A stretch of 64,000 nucleotides of DNA from Hellea sp039977295 (lineage in GTDB: Bacteria > Pseudomonadota > Alphaproteobacteria > Caulobacterales > Maricaulaceae): positions 682,001-746,000 of the forward strand of contig JBDWDN010000012.1 in the NCBI GenBank assembly GCA_039977295.1, in the 5' to 3' direction. Positions 25,190-34,172 of the stretch are shown piece by piece (position 1 is the first letter of the stretch; each line of letters opens with the position of its first letter). The notes under the pieces are model-generated. The model searched no databases, was not told the DNA's origin, and saw only the letters and a program-made list of their open reading frames with translations. A program made the position numbers and the translations under genes.

Positions 25190-27607
25190 ATGCTGACAGC
25201 CAACTCAACAAAAGCCATACTCGCAGGGGTTAGCGCGATAGCTATACTTGCATCTGCACCGGCTCACGCCCAGATTGACGAGATCATCGTCACGGCAGAA
25301 AAACGCGAAGAGAATGTTCAAGACGTTAGTATTTCAGTTACAGCGTTGAACGAAAAGCTTTTAGAACTTGGCGGCATTGATGATGTCTCTCGTCTGGAGC
25401 TTGTGACGCCAGGCGTAAACTTTGCTTTCGCAGGTAACGACGCGAAATTCAATGTTCGCGGCGCGAACTCAACAAATACATTTGGTGATAACAGTTCGAT
25501 TGTAGGCGCATTTCAGGACGGTGTTTATAAAGCGAGGGCCTCTCAACAAACGCGTGGTTTTTACGATGTGAGCTCCGTCGAATTTCTTCGCGGACCGCAA
25601 GGCACCCTTTATGGCCGTAATACTTTTGCTGGTGCGTTGAACCTTTACACAAATAAGCCAGAGCTTGAAGAATATAGCGCTGGTATCGAAGCCAGCTATC
25701 AACGCTTTGACCGTATTCGCGGTGAAGGTTTCGTGAATATACCGGTATCTGAGACCTTCGCACTACGGGTAGCAGGGTATTACGACAAAAGTGATGGTTA
25801 CATTAAAAACTTAGCTGGTCCTGATGTAGGTGCGCAAGATGATAAGGGTTTCCGTGTTGCCGCGCTTTGGTCTCCTAGTGATGACTTAGAAGTTGTCGCA
25901 AGATATCAATATAGTGGTGAGGATGGAAATGAGGCGGGTCTATTTGGCTACACATTCCTTTGCCGGAATGTTACGCCAGACGGGATAACAGACGCTTTTG
26001 GTTCTCAACGTGATTGTCGCAATCCAATTCGCGGCTCAGGCGGCTTAGGCACAGCAGCTAATGACCCTAATGGTGGTGACCCTTACACGATTGCGCAAGA
26101 TTATGTGCAGCCAGTGGATTTAGTCGATCATAACTTGTCTTTGAATGTCGATTACGATTTTGGCAGTATCATTTTAAAGTCGATCACAAATTATAACGAG
26201 TTTGAGAACGATATCGGATTTGATTTTGATTTTGGCCCTAATCCTGTTCAAAATGGCGGTTATGACGAAGAGTCAAAGGGCTGGTCGCAGGAATTCCAGT
26301 TTAGTTCTGATTATGACAGCCCATTACAATGGACTGCTGGCGCATATTACTCAGATCAGGAAGATCGGAGTTCATTTTACATTTATGATCAGACGCAGCG
26401 ACGTCCAAATTCTGATCGTCCAACTGTTGTAACTCCCCAGTTCCCAGGTGGTGTTCAGCTTCTAGTCGGAACAGGCATCGAGTCTCGTGAGCGGATTTTG
26501 AACAACTTCTTTGCAAATAGCGTTATCGTTGATACGGAATATTTTGGAATTTATGGTCAAGGCGAGTACTCTGTTTCTGATCAATTTCGTCTGATTGGCG
26601 GTTTGCGCTATAATGACGAGACAAAGGCTGCAAGTTGTGGCGGTTCAAACTTCTCAGGCGGAGACCGTGTTGTGAATGTAGCACCGGGCGTAGCAGGATC
26701 TTCTCCATTGTTCTTGCCAGGTAATGCCCAAGACGTATTTACATATAACTGTGACGCTGCAGATGCGATTACGAGTGCGACAGTGTCTGACTTCCCGGGA
26801 AGCTATGACAATATCACATGGCGTGCGGGTGTCGAATATGACGTGAATGATGATGTCATGCTCTATTTGACTGGTGCAACAGGCTATTTGTCCGGTTCAG
26901 CGAGTACTGCGTCGACAACGGAAGAGCAAACGTCTCGCGCTTTCGAAGCTGGTTTCCGTAGCCGTCTGGCTGACAATACGCTTCAGTTGAATGCTTCTGC
27001 TCACTTTACCGAGTATGATAATTTGTTGACGCAACGTCAGGAAATCAATGCCGCGGGTATCACTGATACATTTACCGATAATGGTGGTGACATTGAAGCT
27101 TGGGGTATTGAGATGGATGCCGTTTGGCAGCCTACAGATGAGCTTACCGTAACCGGTACCTTGGCTTATTTGAATTCCGAATTTAAGACTTTCGGTCAAG
27201 GAAATCCCTATCAGCTCTATCGGGGGGAAGTCGTAAGCTTTATCGATCAAGCGGGAACAACAACACCTTGGTCTCCTGATCTAACATTGGGTGCCAGCAT
27301 TGCTTATAATATAGACTTGGGTGATAAAGGAACACTAACTCCTTACGCTCAAACTTATTATTCTGGTGGCTACAATACATCTAACTTATTAGCGAATGAC
27401 CCAAGTCATTATCAGGAGTCTTTCACGAAGAGTGACTTACGCCTGATTTGGGATGCGCCGAGTGATAATTATTCTGTGGAAGTATTTGTTGAGAATATCG
27501 AAGATTCAGCAGTCCTTGCTCGTGGTAACAATAACTCGGATGACATCGTTCAAACGTCTTATCTCTATCCGCGAAATCAGGGCGTCAAGTTCAAGGCTCG
27601 TTTCTAA
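25190..27607 (+). CDS. TonB-dependent outer-membrane receptor
   Basis: About 805 residues. The signal peptide MLTANSTKAILAGVSAIAILASAPAHAQ is followed by a TonB-box-like IDEIIVTAEKR, the plug domain (VTPGVNFAFAGNDAKFNVRGAN, VEFLRGPQGTLYGRNTFAGALN) and a long 22-strand-type barrel ending in VKFKARF, with terminal Phe. Such receptors import substrates too large or scarce for porins, using TonB energy. The ATG at 25190 is chosen because GGGGA lies eight bases upstream and a clean signal peptide follows; an ATG at 25160 lacks a ribosome-binding site. The promoter carries two operators of the locus. A strong terminator follows, yet a hydrolase and a sulfatase gene begin directly behind it, so this receptor is probably the entry port for their substrate. 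Confidence 0.93.
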   Translation: MLTANSTKAILAGVSAIAILASAPAHAQIDEIIVTAEKREENVQDVSISVTALNEKLLELGGIDDVSRLELVTPGVNFAFAGNDAKFNVRGANSTNTFGDNSSIVGAFQDGVYKARASQQTRGFYDVSSVEFLRGPQGTLYGRNTFAGALNLYTNKPELEEYSAGIEASYQRFDRIRGEGFVNIPVSETFALRVAGYYDKSDGYIKNLAGPDVGAQDDKGFRVAALWSPSDDLEVVARYQYSGEDGNEAGLFGYTFLCRNVTPDGITDAFGSQRDCRNPIRGSGGLGTAANDPNGGDPYTIAQDYVQPVDLVDHNLSLNVDYDFGSIILKSITNYNEFENDIGFDFDFGPNPVQNGGYDEESKGWSQEFQFSSDYDSPLQWTAGAYYSDQEDRSSFYIYDQTQRRPNSDRPTVVTPQFPGGVQLLVGTGIESRERILNNFFANSVIVDTEYFGIYGQGEYSVSDQFRLIGGLRYNDETKAASCGGSNFSGGDRVVNVAPGVAGSSPLFLPGNAQDVFTYNCDAADAITSATVSDFPGSYDNITWRAGVEYDVNDDVMLYLTGATGYLSGSASTASTTEEQTSRAFEAGFRSRLADNTLQLNASAHFTEYDNLLTQRQEINAAGITDTFTDNGGDIEAWGIEMDAVWQPTDELTVTGTLAYLNSEFKTFGQGNPYQLYRGEVVSFIDQAGTTTPWSPDLTLGASIAYNIDLGDKGTLTPYAQTYYSGGYNTSNLLANDPSHYQESFTKSDLRLIWDAPSDNYSVEVFVENIEDSAVLARGNNNSDDIVQTSYLYPRNQGVKFKARF

Positions 27608-27638
27608 CCAGATAGAATTATTGTTATTCTTATTGAGG

Positions 27639-27665
27639 AGGGAGGGCGCAAGCTCTCCCTTTTTT
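27639..27665 (+). terminator. Rho-independent terminator after the TonB receptor
   Basis: A nine-pair stem (AGGGAGGGC with GCTCTCCCT, one G-T wobble) closed by a GCAA tetraloop and followed by a run of T. The stem pairs 27639-27647 with 27652-27660. It lies 32 bases after the receptor stop and only five bases before the next ATG, so the downstream lipoprotein and sulfatase genes would be expressed by partial read-through at a lower level. Confidence 0.85.
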
Positions 27666-27669
27666 GTTT

Positions 27670-29097
27670 ATGCTTCATGAATTAAAACTTACCAGCGTAT
27701 CTCTGATAGCGCTTTTGACGGCAACAGCTTGCGGCTCTGAGCAAATTACTGCTGAGCACCTCCAAGTTAAAGAGCTTCAGATTGCTTCACTTGAGGATGT
27801 GACCATTCCGGCGTTGCGGGCACGAGACTATGAGTCTGAAATTCTTGTTGAAAGTATCGACACGGATGATTGCGTTGGCGATAATAGTGTAGCGTCTTTG
27901 CCAAACGCGAGTGGAACTTATAAATCCTATATGGCGTCTTTTCACTCCGACGGGCTTCGGCAATATGCGCGTTTAACGGTGCCTGATGGGCCAGCGCCCG
28001 AGGGAGGCTATCCCTTTATACTGTTTTTGCATGGGTATATCGGGCAAGAAAAGGCGCCCGATTATTCGATCGGCTGTAATCCGGAAAATCTTTACTACAG
28101 CGAACTAACTGATGCTTTCGCAAGAGCGGGGTTTGCCGTTTTGTCGCCTGGTTATCGTGGTCATGGGACGGTTAATGGCGTTCCCGCCGAAGGCATAAGT
28201 TACCTTGAAGCCTTTGATCAAGGCTCGGGACTTTCTACGCAGTTTTACGCCATTGACGCCTTAAATTTCGCAGCCGGTTTGACACAAGTCGATGGGAGGG
28301 CTTTTCCGGAACAATCTTTTGACTTTGATATGTCACGATATTTTCTTCTCGGTCATTCTCAAGGCGGGGATGCGGGGCTAACATTTCTTTCTGCGATTGG
28401 AGAGGGACATCATGATCACCTTCGGCCCGTTCAATCAGCTCTCTGGTCTGGGGCCTTTCTTCCGCGATTGAGGGCTCTTGAAGAAATGATGCCTGTAACT
28501 TTAACGCCAGAAGCCTTCTTGTCAGGGGACGGAAGCTGGACGGGCACGGCCATCGGCAAAGATGGTAGCGTAAACCCTAATTTTATTTTCGGATATCCGC
28601 CTGACTGGATTGAGACAGCTGATACGGAGGCGTGGACTTGGCAAAAAGAAACTTGGTCTGAACCAAGTGTCGCCTCGGCTACGCAATCCGAGGCCCGCAA
28701 AATGTACCAAGAACTCCAAGATCATGTGAGTGACTTGGCGGGAATTAAGCTTGAGTTTGAAAATAAAGGTAGTGGATTAGGCCTCATTCATGATTCAATA
28801 ATAACAAATACATTTGCAAATATTGGGGCCTATAATTTTGAACATTATTTAACGGAGAGCGTGGAGCTACACGTTCCGGATAAGGACCATTATTCTCAGG
28901 TTTCTTGGAATCAAGAGTTATGTTCGCGCATGAATGTGGCAGGGGGCGATTGTGAGATAGTGATTTACCCCAATAATAATCACAGTTTGCGGGCAAGCCC
29001 TCATGAATGGTTCTCTCCGAAAGGCACTCCCGATGGATATCCTATTATGGTCGATAACCTCGTTTTAAAATTCAACAATATGGAACCCCAAAAATGA
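27670..29097 (+). CDS. Lipoprotein alpha/beta-hydrolase
   Basis: About 475 residues with a lipoprotein signal (LTSVSLIALLTATACGSEQ; the lipobox cysteine is at about residue 21). The hydrolase core shows FILFLHGYIGQ (oxyanion-hole region), VLSPGYRGHGTV, the nucleophile elbow GHSQGGD near residue 228, and a late YPNNNHS segment that could supply the histidine. It is therefore a predicted periplasmic-facing esterase or acyl hydrolase acting on substrate brought in by the receptor. The ATG at 27670 starts five bases after the receptor terminator and has a poor ribosome-binding site. The stop overlaps the sulfatase start (ATGA), so the two are made together. Substrate unknown. Confidence 0.8.
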   Translation: MLHELKLTSVSLIALLTATACGSEQITAEHLQVKELQIASLEDVTIPALRARDYESEILVESIDTDDCVGDNSVASLPNASGTYKSYMASFHSDGLRQYARLTVPDGPAPEGGYPFILFLHGYIGQEKAPDYSIGCNPENLYYSELTDAFARAGFAVLSPGYRGHGTVNGVPAEGISYLEAFDQGSGLSTQFYAIDALNFAAGLTQVDGRAFPEQSFDFDMSRYFLLGHSQGGDAGLTFLSAIGEGHHDHLRPVQSALWSGAFLPRLRALEEMMPVTLTPEAFLSGDGSWTGTAIGKDGSVNPNFIFGYPPDWIETADTEAWTWQKETWSEPSVASATQSEARKMYQELQDHVSDLAGIKLEFENKGSGLGLIHDSIITNTFANIGAYNFEHYLTESVELHVPDKDHYSQVSWNQELCSRMNVAGGDCEIVIYPNNNHSLRASPHEWFSPKGTPDGYPIMVDNLVLKFNNMEPQK

Positions 29098-31322
29098 GTA
29101 TTTCGCGAAGAGATTTAATGCGGTCCGTGGCTGGGGCCGCTCTTGTATCGCAGGCTGCCTGTAGCGCCTCGGGAGAGAGCCCGGCGCAGCGTTCGTCTTC
29201 AGTCACATCTAATTCGAAATGGACTCCACGGGAATTTTCTAAGAAACCGAATATTGTCGTCGCTATTTTAGATGATGTCGGTTTTGGCGATCTTGGATGC
29301 TTTGGGTCTGAAATTGATACGTCAAATATCGATAAACTCGCTCAAGCAGGAATTCGTTATAATAATTTTCATGTGACAGCCTTATGCGCGCCCACACGGG
29401 CCTGCCTAATGACAGGACAAAATGCTCATAAGGTTGGTGTTGGCAATATCGCGGAATGGGGACGGCCACTTCCTGGCTATCGCGGCTATATTCGCGAAGA
29501 CGTGAAAATGCTGCCGCAGATGTTAAAAAAGTCTGGCTATAACACGATTGCTGTCGGGAAATGGCATATGTCTATGGTCAATGATCAAGACGCGATGGGG
29601 CCGTTTAATCATTGGCCTACTGGGCGAGGATTTGATCATTGGTATGGATTTCATGGCTCAGCTGTGGATCACTATCATCCCGAAGTTTTCCGAAATCAAT
29701 CTCAAGTTCATCCCGATAAAAAGGACGGATATCATCTTACTGAAGATTTGGTTGATCAATCAATTGCCTATGTTCGTGACCATGTGACAGCGACACCCGA
29801 TAAACCTTTCTTTATGTATCTAGGCTTTGGGGCCTGTCATTTTCCATTTCATGCGCCCAAAAACTATATTGATAAATATGATGGTATATTTGACGCTGGG
29901 TATGATGAACTCCGAGCGCCTCGGCTAGCGCGGCAAAAAGAATTGGGTATTTGCCCTGAGGAAACCAAACTTACCCCGCGAGCTGAGGATACGCCGCCTT
30001 GGGATAGTCTTCCCGCGGATGAGAAGCGGTTCAGCCTAAAAACTCAACAAGCTTTTGCGGGCATGCTGGATCATGCTGATAAGCAATTGGGCCGTCTTGT
30101 GGATGAGCTGAAAAGTTTGGGTGAGCTTGATGATACAATCCTTATTGTTATGTCAGATAATGGCGCGGGCGGAGGTTATCACCGTGCGGGCGCGCTTGAT
30201 GTTCGCCGAATAGCCTATATCGGGCCAGAGAGTGTTGCAGAGAAAATGAACGGGCTTGAGAATGTGGGCACTGAGCGGAGCAGCCCTCTTTATTCTACAG
30301 GGTGGTCCTTCTTGGGCAACACGCCGCTTAAGCGCCGTAAAGGGGACACCTATGAAGGGGGTACACGCAGCCCGCTTATTGTCCATTGGCCTAATGGAGG
30401 CCTTCAAAGCGGGGCTATCTGCAATCAATATCACCACGTCGTTGATATGGTTCCGTTTATATTAGAGCTTTCCAATTCCACGGATAGTATTCCTAAAGAT
30501 GTTGACGGTGTTAGTTTTGCCTACACTTTGGATAAACCATCCGCTGAAACAAATAAATTATTGCAGCATTATGAAACCGCAGGTGACCGCGCGATTTGGG
30601 CAGGTGGCTGGAAGGCGGTTACACTTCACCAAAAAGGAACTGATTTTAAGGATGATGCCTGGGCCCTTTATCATAGTGATAAAGACTTTTCTGAACTTAA
30701 TGATCTGTCAAAGGAAGAACCGGAGCGGGTTAAAAAACTCATCGCCCTTTGGAATAAAGAAGCAGAAGCGAATAACGTTCTTCCTCTCGATGATGATTTG
30801 GATGGCCTTTATGCAAAGGTAGCGCCCAAACCACGTAAACTTTATCGCTTTTTCCCAGATGCAACGCGCTTTAACCGATTGGGCGCACCTGATATTTATC
30901 GCTTCGACTTCAACATTCAGGCTCATGTGAGGGCTGGCCAGAATTCGCAGGGCTGTATCTTGGCATCTGGTGACAGTGCGGCAGGGTATGAAATCTACCT
31001 CAAAGATGGGGTTGTCCATTTCGTTTACGTTTATACGCGGGAACAAATATTTCGTATGACGTCTCCTAAGAGAGTTGAATCGGGAGAGCACACCCTTCAA
31101 CTCGTTGGTAAGGTCTCAGGGAAGGGAAGCGCCGATATTTCCATGGTGATAGACGGAAAGACCGTCACCACTCGTAACTTTCCCAAAATGTGGAAAGTCG
31201 AGGCGTTGAATGCTGGGATTCGGTGTGCAGAAAACAAAGGCGCGCCCGTAAGCTTTGACTATGATGGAAGTTTTGCTTTTGACGGCACATTAACGTCAGT
31301 TGATTATCATCTAACACTTTGA
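29094..31322 (+). CDS. Periplasmic arylsulfatase-type sulfatase
   Basis: A 742-residue sulfatase. The N-terminus has a twin-arginine motif (SRRDLMRS) and a hydrophobic stretch ending in QAAC. The catalytic domain has NIVVAILDDVGFGDLGC (metal-binding Asp pair near residue 60), the formylglycine signature CAPTR at residues 98-102 followed by ACLMTG, GKWHM, and MSDNGAGGG supplying further metal ligands. The cysteine must be converted to formylglycine; no modifying enzyme lies in this window. A domain of about 180 residues after position 560 resembles the concanavalin-like extension of AslA-type arylsulfatases. It hydrolyses sulfate esters. Its coupling to the lipoprotein hydrolase and nearness to the receptor mark the imported compound as probably sulfated. 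Confidence 0.9.
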   Translation: MSISRRDLMRSVAGAALVSQAACSASGESPAQRSSSVTSNSKWTPREFSKKPNIVVAILDDVGFGDLGCFGSEIDTSNIDKLAQAGIRYNNFHVTALCAPTRACLMTGQNAHKVGVGNIAEWGRPLPGYRGYIREDVKMLPQMLKKSGYNTIAVGKWHMSMVNDQDAMGPFNHWPTGRGFDHWYGFHGSAVDHYHPEVFRNQSQVHPDKKDGYHLTEDLVDQSIAYVRDHVTATPDKPFFMYLGFGACHFPFHAPKNYIDKYDGIFDAGYDELRAPRLARQKELGICPEETKLTPRAEDTPPWDSLPADEKRFSLKTQQAFAGMLDHADKQLGRLVDELKSLGELDDTILIVMSDNGAGGGYHRAGALDVRRIAYIGPESVAEKMNGLENVGTERSSPLYSTGWSFLGNTPLKRRKGDTYEGGTRSPLIVHWPNGGLQSGAICNQYHHVVDMVPFILELSNSTDSIPKDVDGVSFAYTLDKPSAETNKLLQHYETAGDRAIWAGGWKAVTLHQKGTDFKDDAWALYHSDKDFSELNDLSKEEPERVKKLIALWNKEAEANNVLPLDDDLDGLYAKVAPKPRKLYRFFPDATRFNRLGAPDIYRFDFNIQAHVRAGQNSQGCILASGDSAAGYEIYLKDGVVHFVYVYTREQIFRMTSPKRVESGEHTLQLVGKVSGKGSADISMVIDGKTVTTRNFPKMWKVEALNAGIRCAENKGAPVSFDYDGSFAFDGTLTSVDYHLTL

Positions 31323-31364
31323 ATTTACGCTACAAAATATCATGCCAAATTGAGTGCAAAATGA

Positions 31365-31384
31365 ATTTGACTTCGAATGCAAAA
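31365..31384 (-). promoter_or_regulatory. LacI-type operator before the cupin operon
   Basis: The plus strand reads ATTTGACTTCGAATGCAAAA, which is the reverse complement of the O1 sequence at 19 of 20 positions. It is centred at 31374/31375, 43 bases before the cupin ATG. A second half-site, GAGTGCAAAA, lies 23 bases earlier (31352-31361). The site predicts that the eight-gene cupin operon is under the same repressor as the receptor. Confidence 0.78.
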
Positions 31385-31416
31385 TGAAAATAATAAGGTT
31401 AAACTTAGAGGGACAA

Positions 31417-32379
31417 ATGGGTAAACAAGAAAATTTATCGAGCTCAGAGACGCATCCGCGCATCGTTCGCTATGATGAGCTTCGCCCGTGTTTTGATGCC
31501 TTCATCGACACCCGATCGCCGGGCTCTGATAAAAAAGAAAACTTTACGATTATTGGGCCGGGTGTTTCTGAAAACCCCAACCAATATGTCCATATTGCGG
31601 AACCGCATGGGTTTAACATTGGCGGCGCGCGGCAACCCCCAGGCTGCTTAAATTCTCAACATAGCCACGATACGGCTGAGGTTTTTTTTGTGCATAGCGG
31701 CACATGGTCTTTCGATTTAGGGGAGCATGGTGAGGATGCCAATATAACATTGCGACCTGGTGATACGATATCAATACCAACAAAGGTCTTTCGCGGATTT
31801 AAAAATATTGGTGATGATGTCGGCTATCTATGGGCCATTCTCGGCCAAGATAATCCAGGACGCGTGACGTGGGCACCAGATGTTTTCGATATGGCCAAGG
31901 AATATGGCCTTGTTTTGCTTGAAAGCGGGAGCTTGATTGATACAGCAAAGGGCGAAGTTGTGCCCGACGGTGTTAAGGCGATGCCCGTCACAAGCCGCGA
32001 ACAAGTCAATTCTCTTCAAACATTTTCTAATGATGATTTGCGCGCCTGTTGCGTGATGTCTGATGAAGATGTTCCTAACTATACGCGCACGGGAACGGTA
32101 ACGCGAAAATTGATCGGAGAGGATACAAAGCTTAACTGGTCACATGGGTTTTCAGTTCAGCATATAACCATCATGCCGAGCGCCGCTAATTTCTCTCAAA
32201 CACGAACGGTGAAAGATGTCATTTTTGTTCATTCAGGAACACTTACAATAAAAGTCGACGCAGAAGTCTGGACATTATTTCCCGGCGATACAGCAACGAT
32301 TCCAAGCGGGGCGGCGCGCCAGTTTGTTAATAATAGCGACAAAACTGTTGAGTTCTTACGCGTTCAAGGCGAAGCTTAA
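31417..32379 (+). CDS. Two-domain cupin protein
   Basis: About 320 residues forming two cupin barrels. The first has the metal-binding pattern SQHSHDTAEVFFVHSGTWSFD (H, H, E) with a later PGDTISIP strand. The second repeats VIFVHSGTLTIKVDAEVWTLFPGDTATIPSG but has lost most metal-binding histidines. Bicupins include quercetinase- and gentisate-dioxygenase-like oxygenases, isomerases and sugar-binding proteins, so only the fold is assigned. The ATG at 31417 follows GAGG; an earlier in-frame ATG falls inside the operator region and is not used here. It is the first gene of a run reaching to the hydroxyacid dehydrogenase, with three bases before the SDR gene. Confidence 0.75.
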   Translation: MGKQENLSSSETHPRIVRYDELRPCFDAFIDTRSPGSDKKENFTIIGPGVSENPNQYVHIAEPHGFNIGGARQPPGCLNSQHSHDTAEVFFVHSGTWSFDLGEHGEDANITLRPGDTISIPTKVFRGFKNIGDDVGYLWAILGQDNPGRVTWAPDVFDMAKEYGLVLLESGSLIDTAKGEVVPDGVKAMPVTSREQVNSLQTFSNDDLRACCVMSDEDVPNYTRTGTVTRKLIGEDTKLNWSHGFSVQHITIMPSAANFSQTRTVKDVIFVHSGTLTIKVDAEVWTLFPGDTATIPSGAARQFVNNSDKTVEFLRVQGEA

Positions 32380-32382
32380 GCC

Positions 32383-33099
32383 ATGACACATCTCTCTGGA
32401 AAAACAGCGCTTGTAACCGGCGCTAGCCGAGGTATCGGGAGGGCTATTGCAGTGGCGCTGCATGAAAATGGCGCGCATGTAATCGCAACAGCCAGACCGT
32501 CTAACGATTTAAGCACTCTAAATGAAGCATTAGGTGCGCGCGGGACGATATGGGAAGCTGACGCAACATCTGATGCTTTTCTTGAGAGAGTTCAGGCTTT
32601 AACTTCGCTTGATATCCTGGTGAATAATTTGGGCGTAAATCGCCCTGAACCGTTTCAAGATGTTAGCGATGAAAATCTTGATTTTGTCTTGGATATGAAT
32701 GTCAGGGCGACTTTCCGTATCACCCGAGAAGCCGTGAAGAAGATGTCGGCCGGCGCGAATGTCGTCAGTATTACGTCACAAATGGGACATATTGGGTCGC
32801 CTGATCGAACGGTTTATTGCATGACAAAACACGCCATTGAAGGTTTGACCAAAGCTATGGCTGTGGAGCTAGCCCCGCAGGGCATTCGCGTAAATTCTGT
32901 AGCGCCGACATTTGTCGAGACGCCGCTAACCAAACCGATGCTTGCGGATCCAAAATTTATGGATTTTGTCAAAGACATGATTCCGATGGGCAAAATTGCT
33001 GATGTTAGCGATATTGCTGAGGCTGTGATTTATCTTTGCACGGCCAAAATGGTTACGGGGCATAGCCTCTTAGTAGATGGAGGCTGGACAGCCCGATGA
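32383..33099 (+). CDS. Short-chain dehydrogenase/reductase
   Basis: A 238-residue classical SDR. It has the cofactor motif TGASRGIG (near residue 13), NNLG (near 83), and the catalytic set Ser (SITSQ), YCMTK (Tyr and Lys near 145-149) and a C-terminal LLVDGGWTAR. The acidic or basic residue after strand two (ATARPSND) suggests NADP(H) use, which is a guess. In this operon it likely oxidises a hydroxyl of the imported compound, possibly to a lactone, since a COG3618-type lactonase gene lies two positions downstream. The start follows the cupin stop by three bases; the stop overlaps the next gene (ATGA). Confidence 0.88.
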   Translation: MTHLSGKTALVTGASRGIGRAIAVALHENGAHVIATARPSNDLSTLNEALGARGTIWEADATSDAFLERVQALTSLDILVNNLGVNRPEPFQDVSDENLDFVLDMNVRATFRITREAVKKMSAGANVVSITSQMGHIGSPDRTVYCMTKHAIEGLTKAMAVELAPQGIRVNSVAPTFVETPLTKPMLADPKFMDFVKDMIPMGKIADVSDIAEAVIYLCTAKMVTGHSLLVDGGWTAR

Positions 33100-34172
33100 G
33101 CCAATTTCCTATAACGCATGTGGCAACGACAGATCTGGCAGAGATGCTCGATCCGCAAGGTGGACAGCGTATGGATTTGCCTGGCTTTGACGCTGAGTTT
33201 GTAGATTTTCCAGATTACATCATCCGAATTACGGACCGCATTTGGCATGATAGAGATGTAGAGCTTTGCGCAAAATACTACACTGATGATTGCCTTATCC
33301 ACACGATGACGGGGCAGATAATTGGCGCACAAACCGTTATCGACAATACTTATGCGACGATGAAAGCATTTCCTGATCGCGTTCTCGATGCCGATAATGT
33401 TATTTGGTCCAATGAGGGGGAGGGCGTATTTTATTCTTCGCATCTTATCACCTCTAAGATGACAAATCTCGGGCCCTCAGAATTTGGCACTGCCACGGGC
33501 CGTAAAGTACGCGTTCGCACCATTGCGGATTGTGCTTGCAAAGATAATAAAATTTTCGAAGAATGGCTCGCCCGGGATTATGCAGCGATGGTCATTCATA
33601 TGGGGTTTGAGGTCGATGAAATTGCAAGCAAATTGGCGGCAGAGGATATTGCTGCGGGCAAGTCTCTAATTGAATTCCATAAAGACACCCACTGCGCTGT
33701 AATGGGGCAGTCAATGCCTCGATCTGACAAACCGAGTAATGCCGAAAGCCACCCTAATGTTTTTGCGGAAGCGATGTTAGGACACTACCTCACGCCCGAA
33801 GGATTGAACAGCCTCTCAGCTGTCTATGATTTTCGCGTGTCAGGACTATATCCTGGTGATCGTAATTTTTATGGGCATGACGAATTAGGCGCCTTTTGGA
33901 ATGAACTTTTTAAAGCATTCCCAGACGCCAAGTTTCGCCTCGAACATGTTGCTGATATACCTTATTTGGGCGAGGCGCGCGACCTCGCTGTGCGTTGGTC
34001 ATTAGCAGGTCATCACACAGGCGAAGGATTATATGGTGAGCCCAGTGGAGCGCCGGTCTATATTTTAGGTGTTACCCATTGGCGTCTTATGAATGGGCGT
34101 ATCCGCGAAGACGTCACGGTTTGGGATGATGTCGCTGTGCGCCGGCAAATTGAAACAGCTCGGCAAAGCTAA
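33096..34172 (+). CDS. Two-domain SnoaL/NTF2-like protein, subfamily A (copy 1)
   Basis: A 358-residue protein with two tandem SnoaL-like (NTF2-fold) halves, about residues 35-175 and 215-355. Segments such as DFPDYIIRITDRIWHDRDVELCAKYYTDDCLIHT followed by ATGRKVRVRTIADCACKDNKIFEEWLARDYAAM are matched closely by the subfamily-A paralogue at 36812 (LPDYILKCTAQIWEGRD, ATGKRVVFRTVADTFCKNNRIWDEWLIRDNAAI). The second half repeats the plan (YDFRVSGLYPGDRNFYGHDELGAFWNELFKAFPDAKF). SnoaL folds act as cyclases, isomerases and dehydratases using an Asp/His pair in a deep pocket; conserved Asp and Glu are present. The reaction is unknown. It is coupled by overlap to the SDR and to the lactonase gene. 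Confidence 0.8.
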   Translation: MSQFPITHVATTDLAEMLDPQGGQRMDLPGFDAEFVDFPDYIIRITDRIWHDRDVELCAKYYTDDCLIHTMTGQIIGAQTVIDNTYATMKAFPDRVLDADNVIWSNEGEGVFYSSHLITSKMTNLGPSEFGTATGRKVRVRTIADCACKDNKIFEEWLARDYAAMVIHMGFEVDEIASKLAAEDIAAGKSLIEFHKDTHCAVMGQSMPRSDKPSNAESHPNVFAEAMLGHYLTPEGLNSLSAVYDFRVSGLYPGDRNFYGHDELGAFWNELFKAFPDAKFRLEHVADIPYLGEARDLAVRWSLAGHHTGEGLYGEPSGAPVYILGVTHWRLMNGRIREDVTVWDDVAVRRQIETARQS

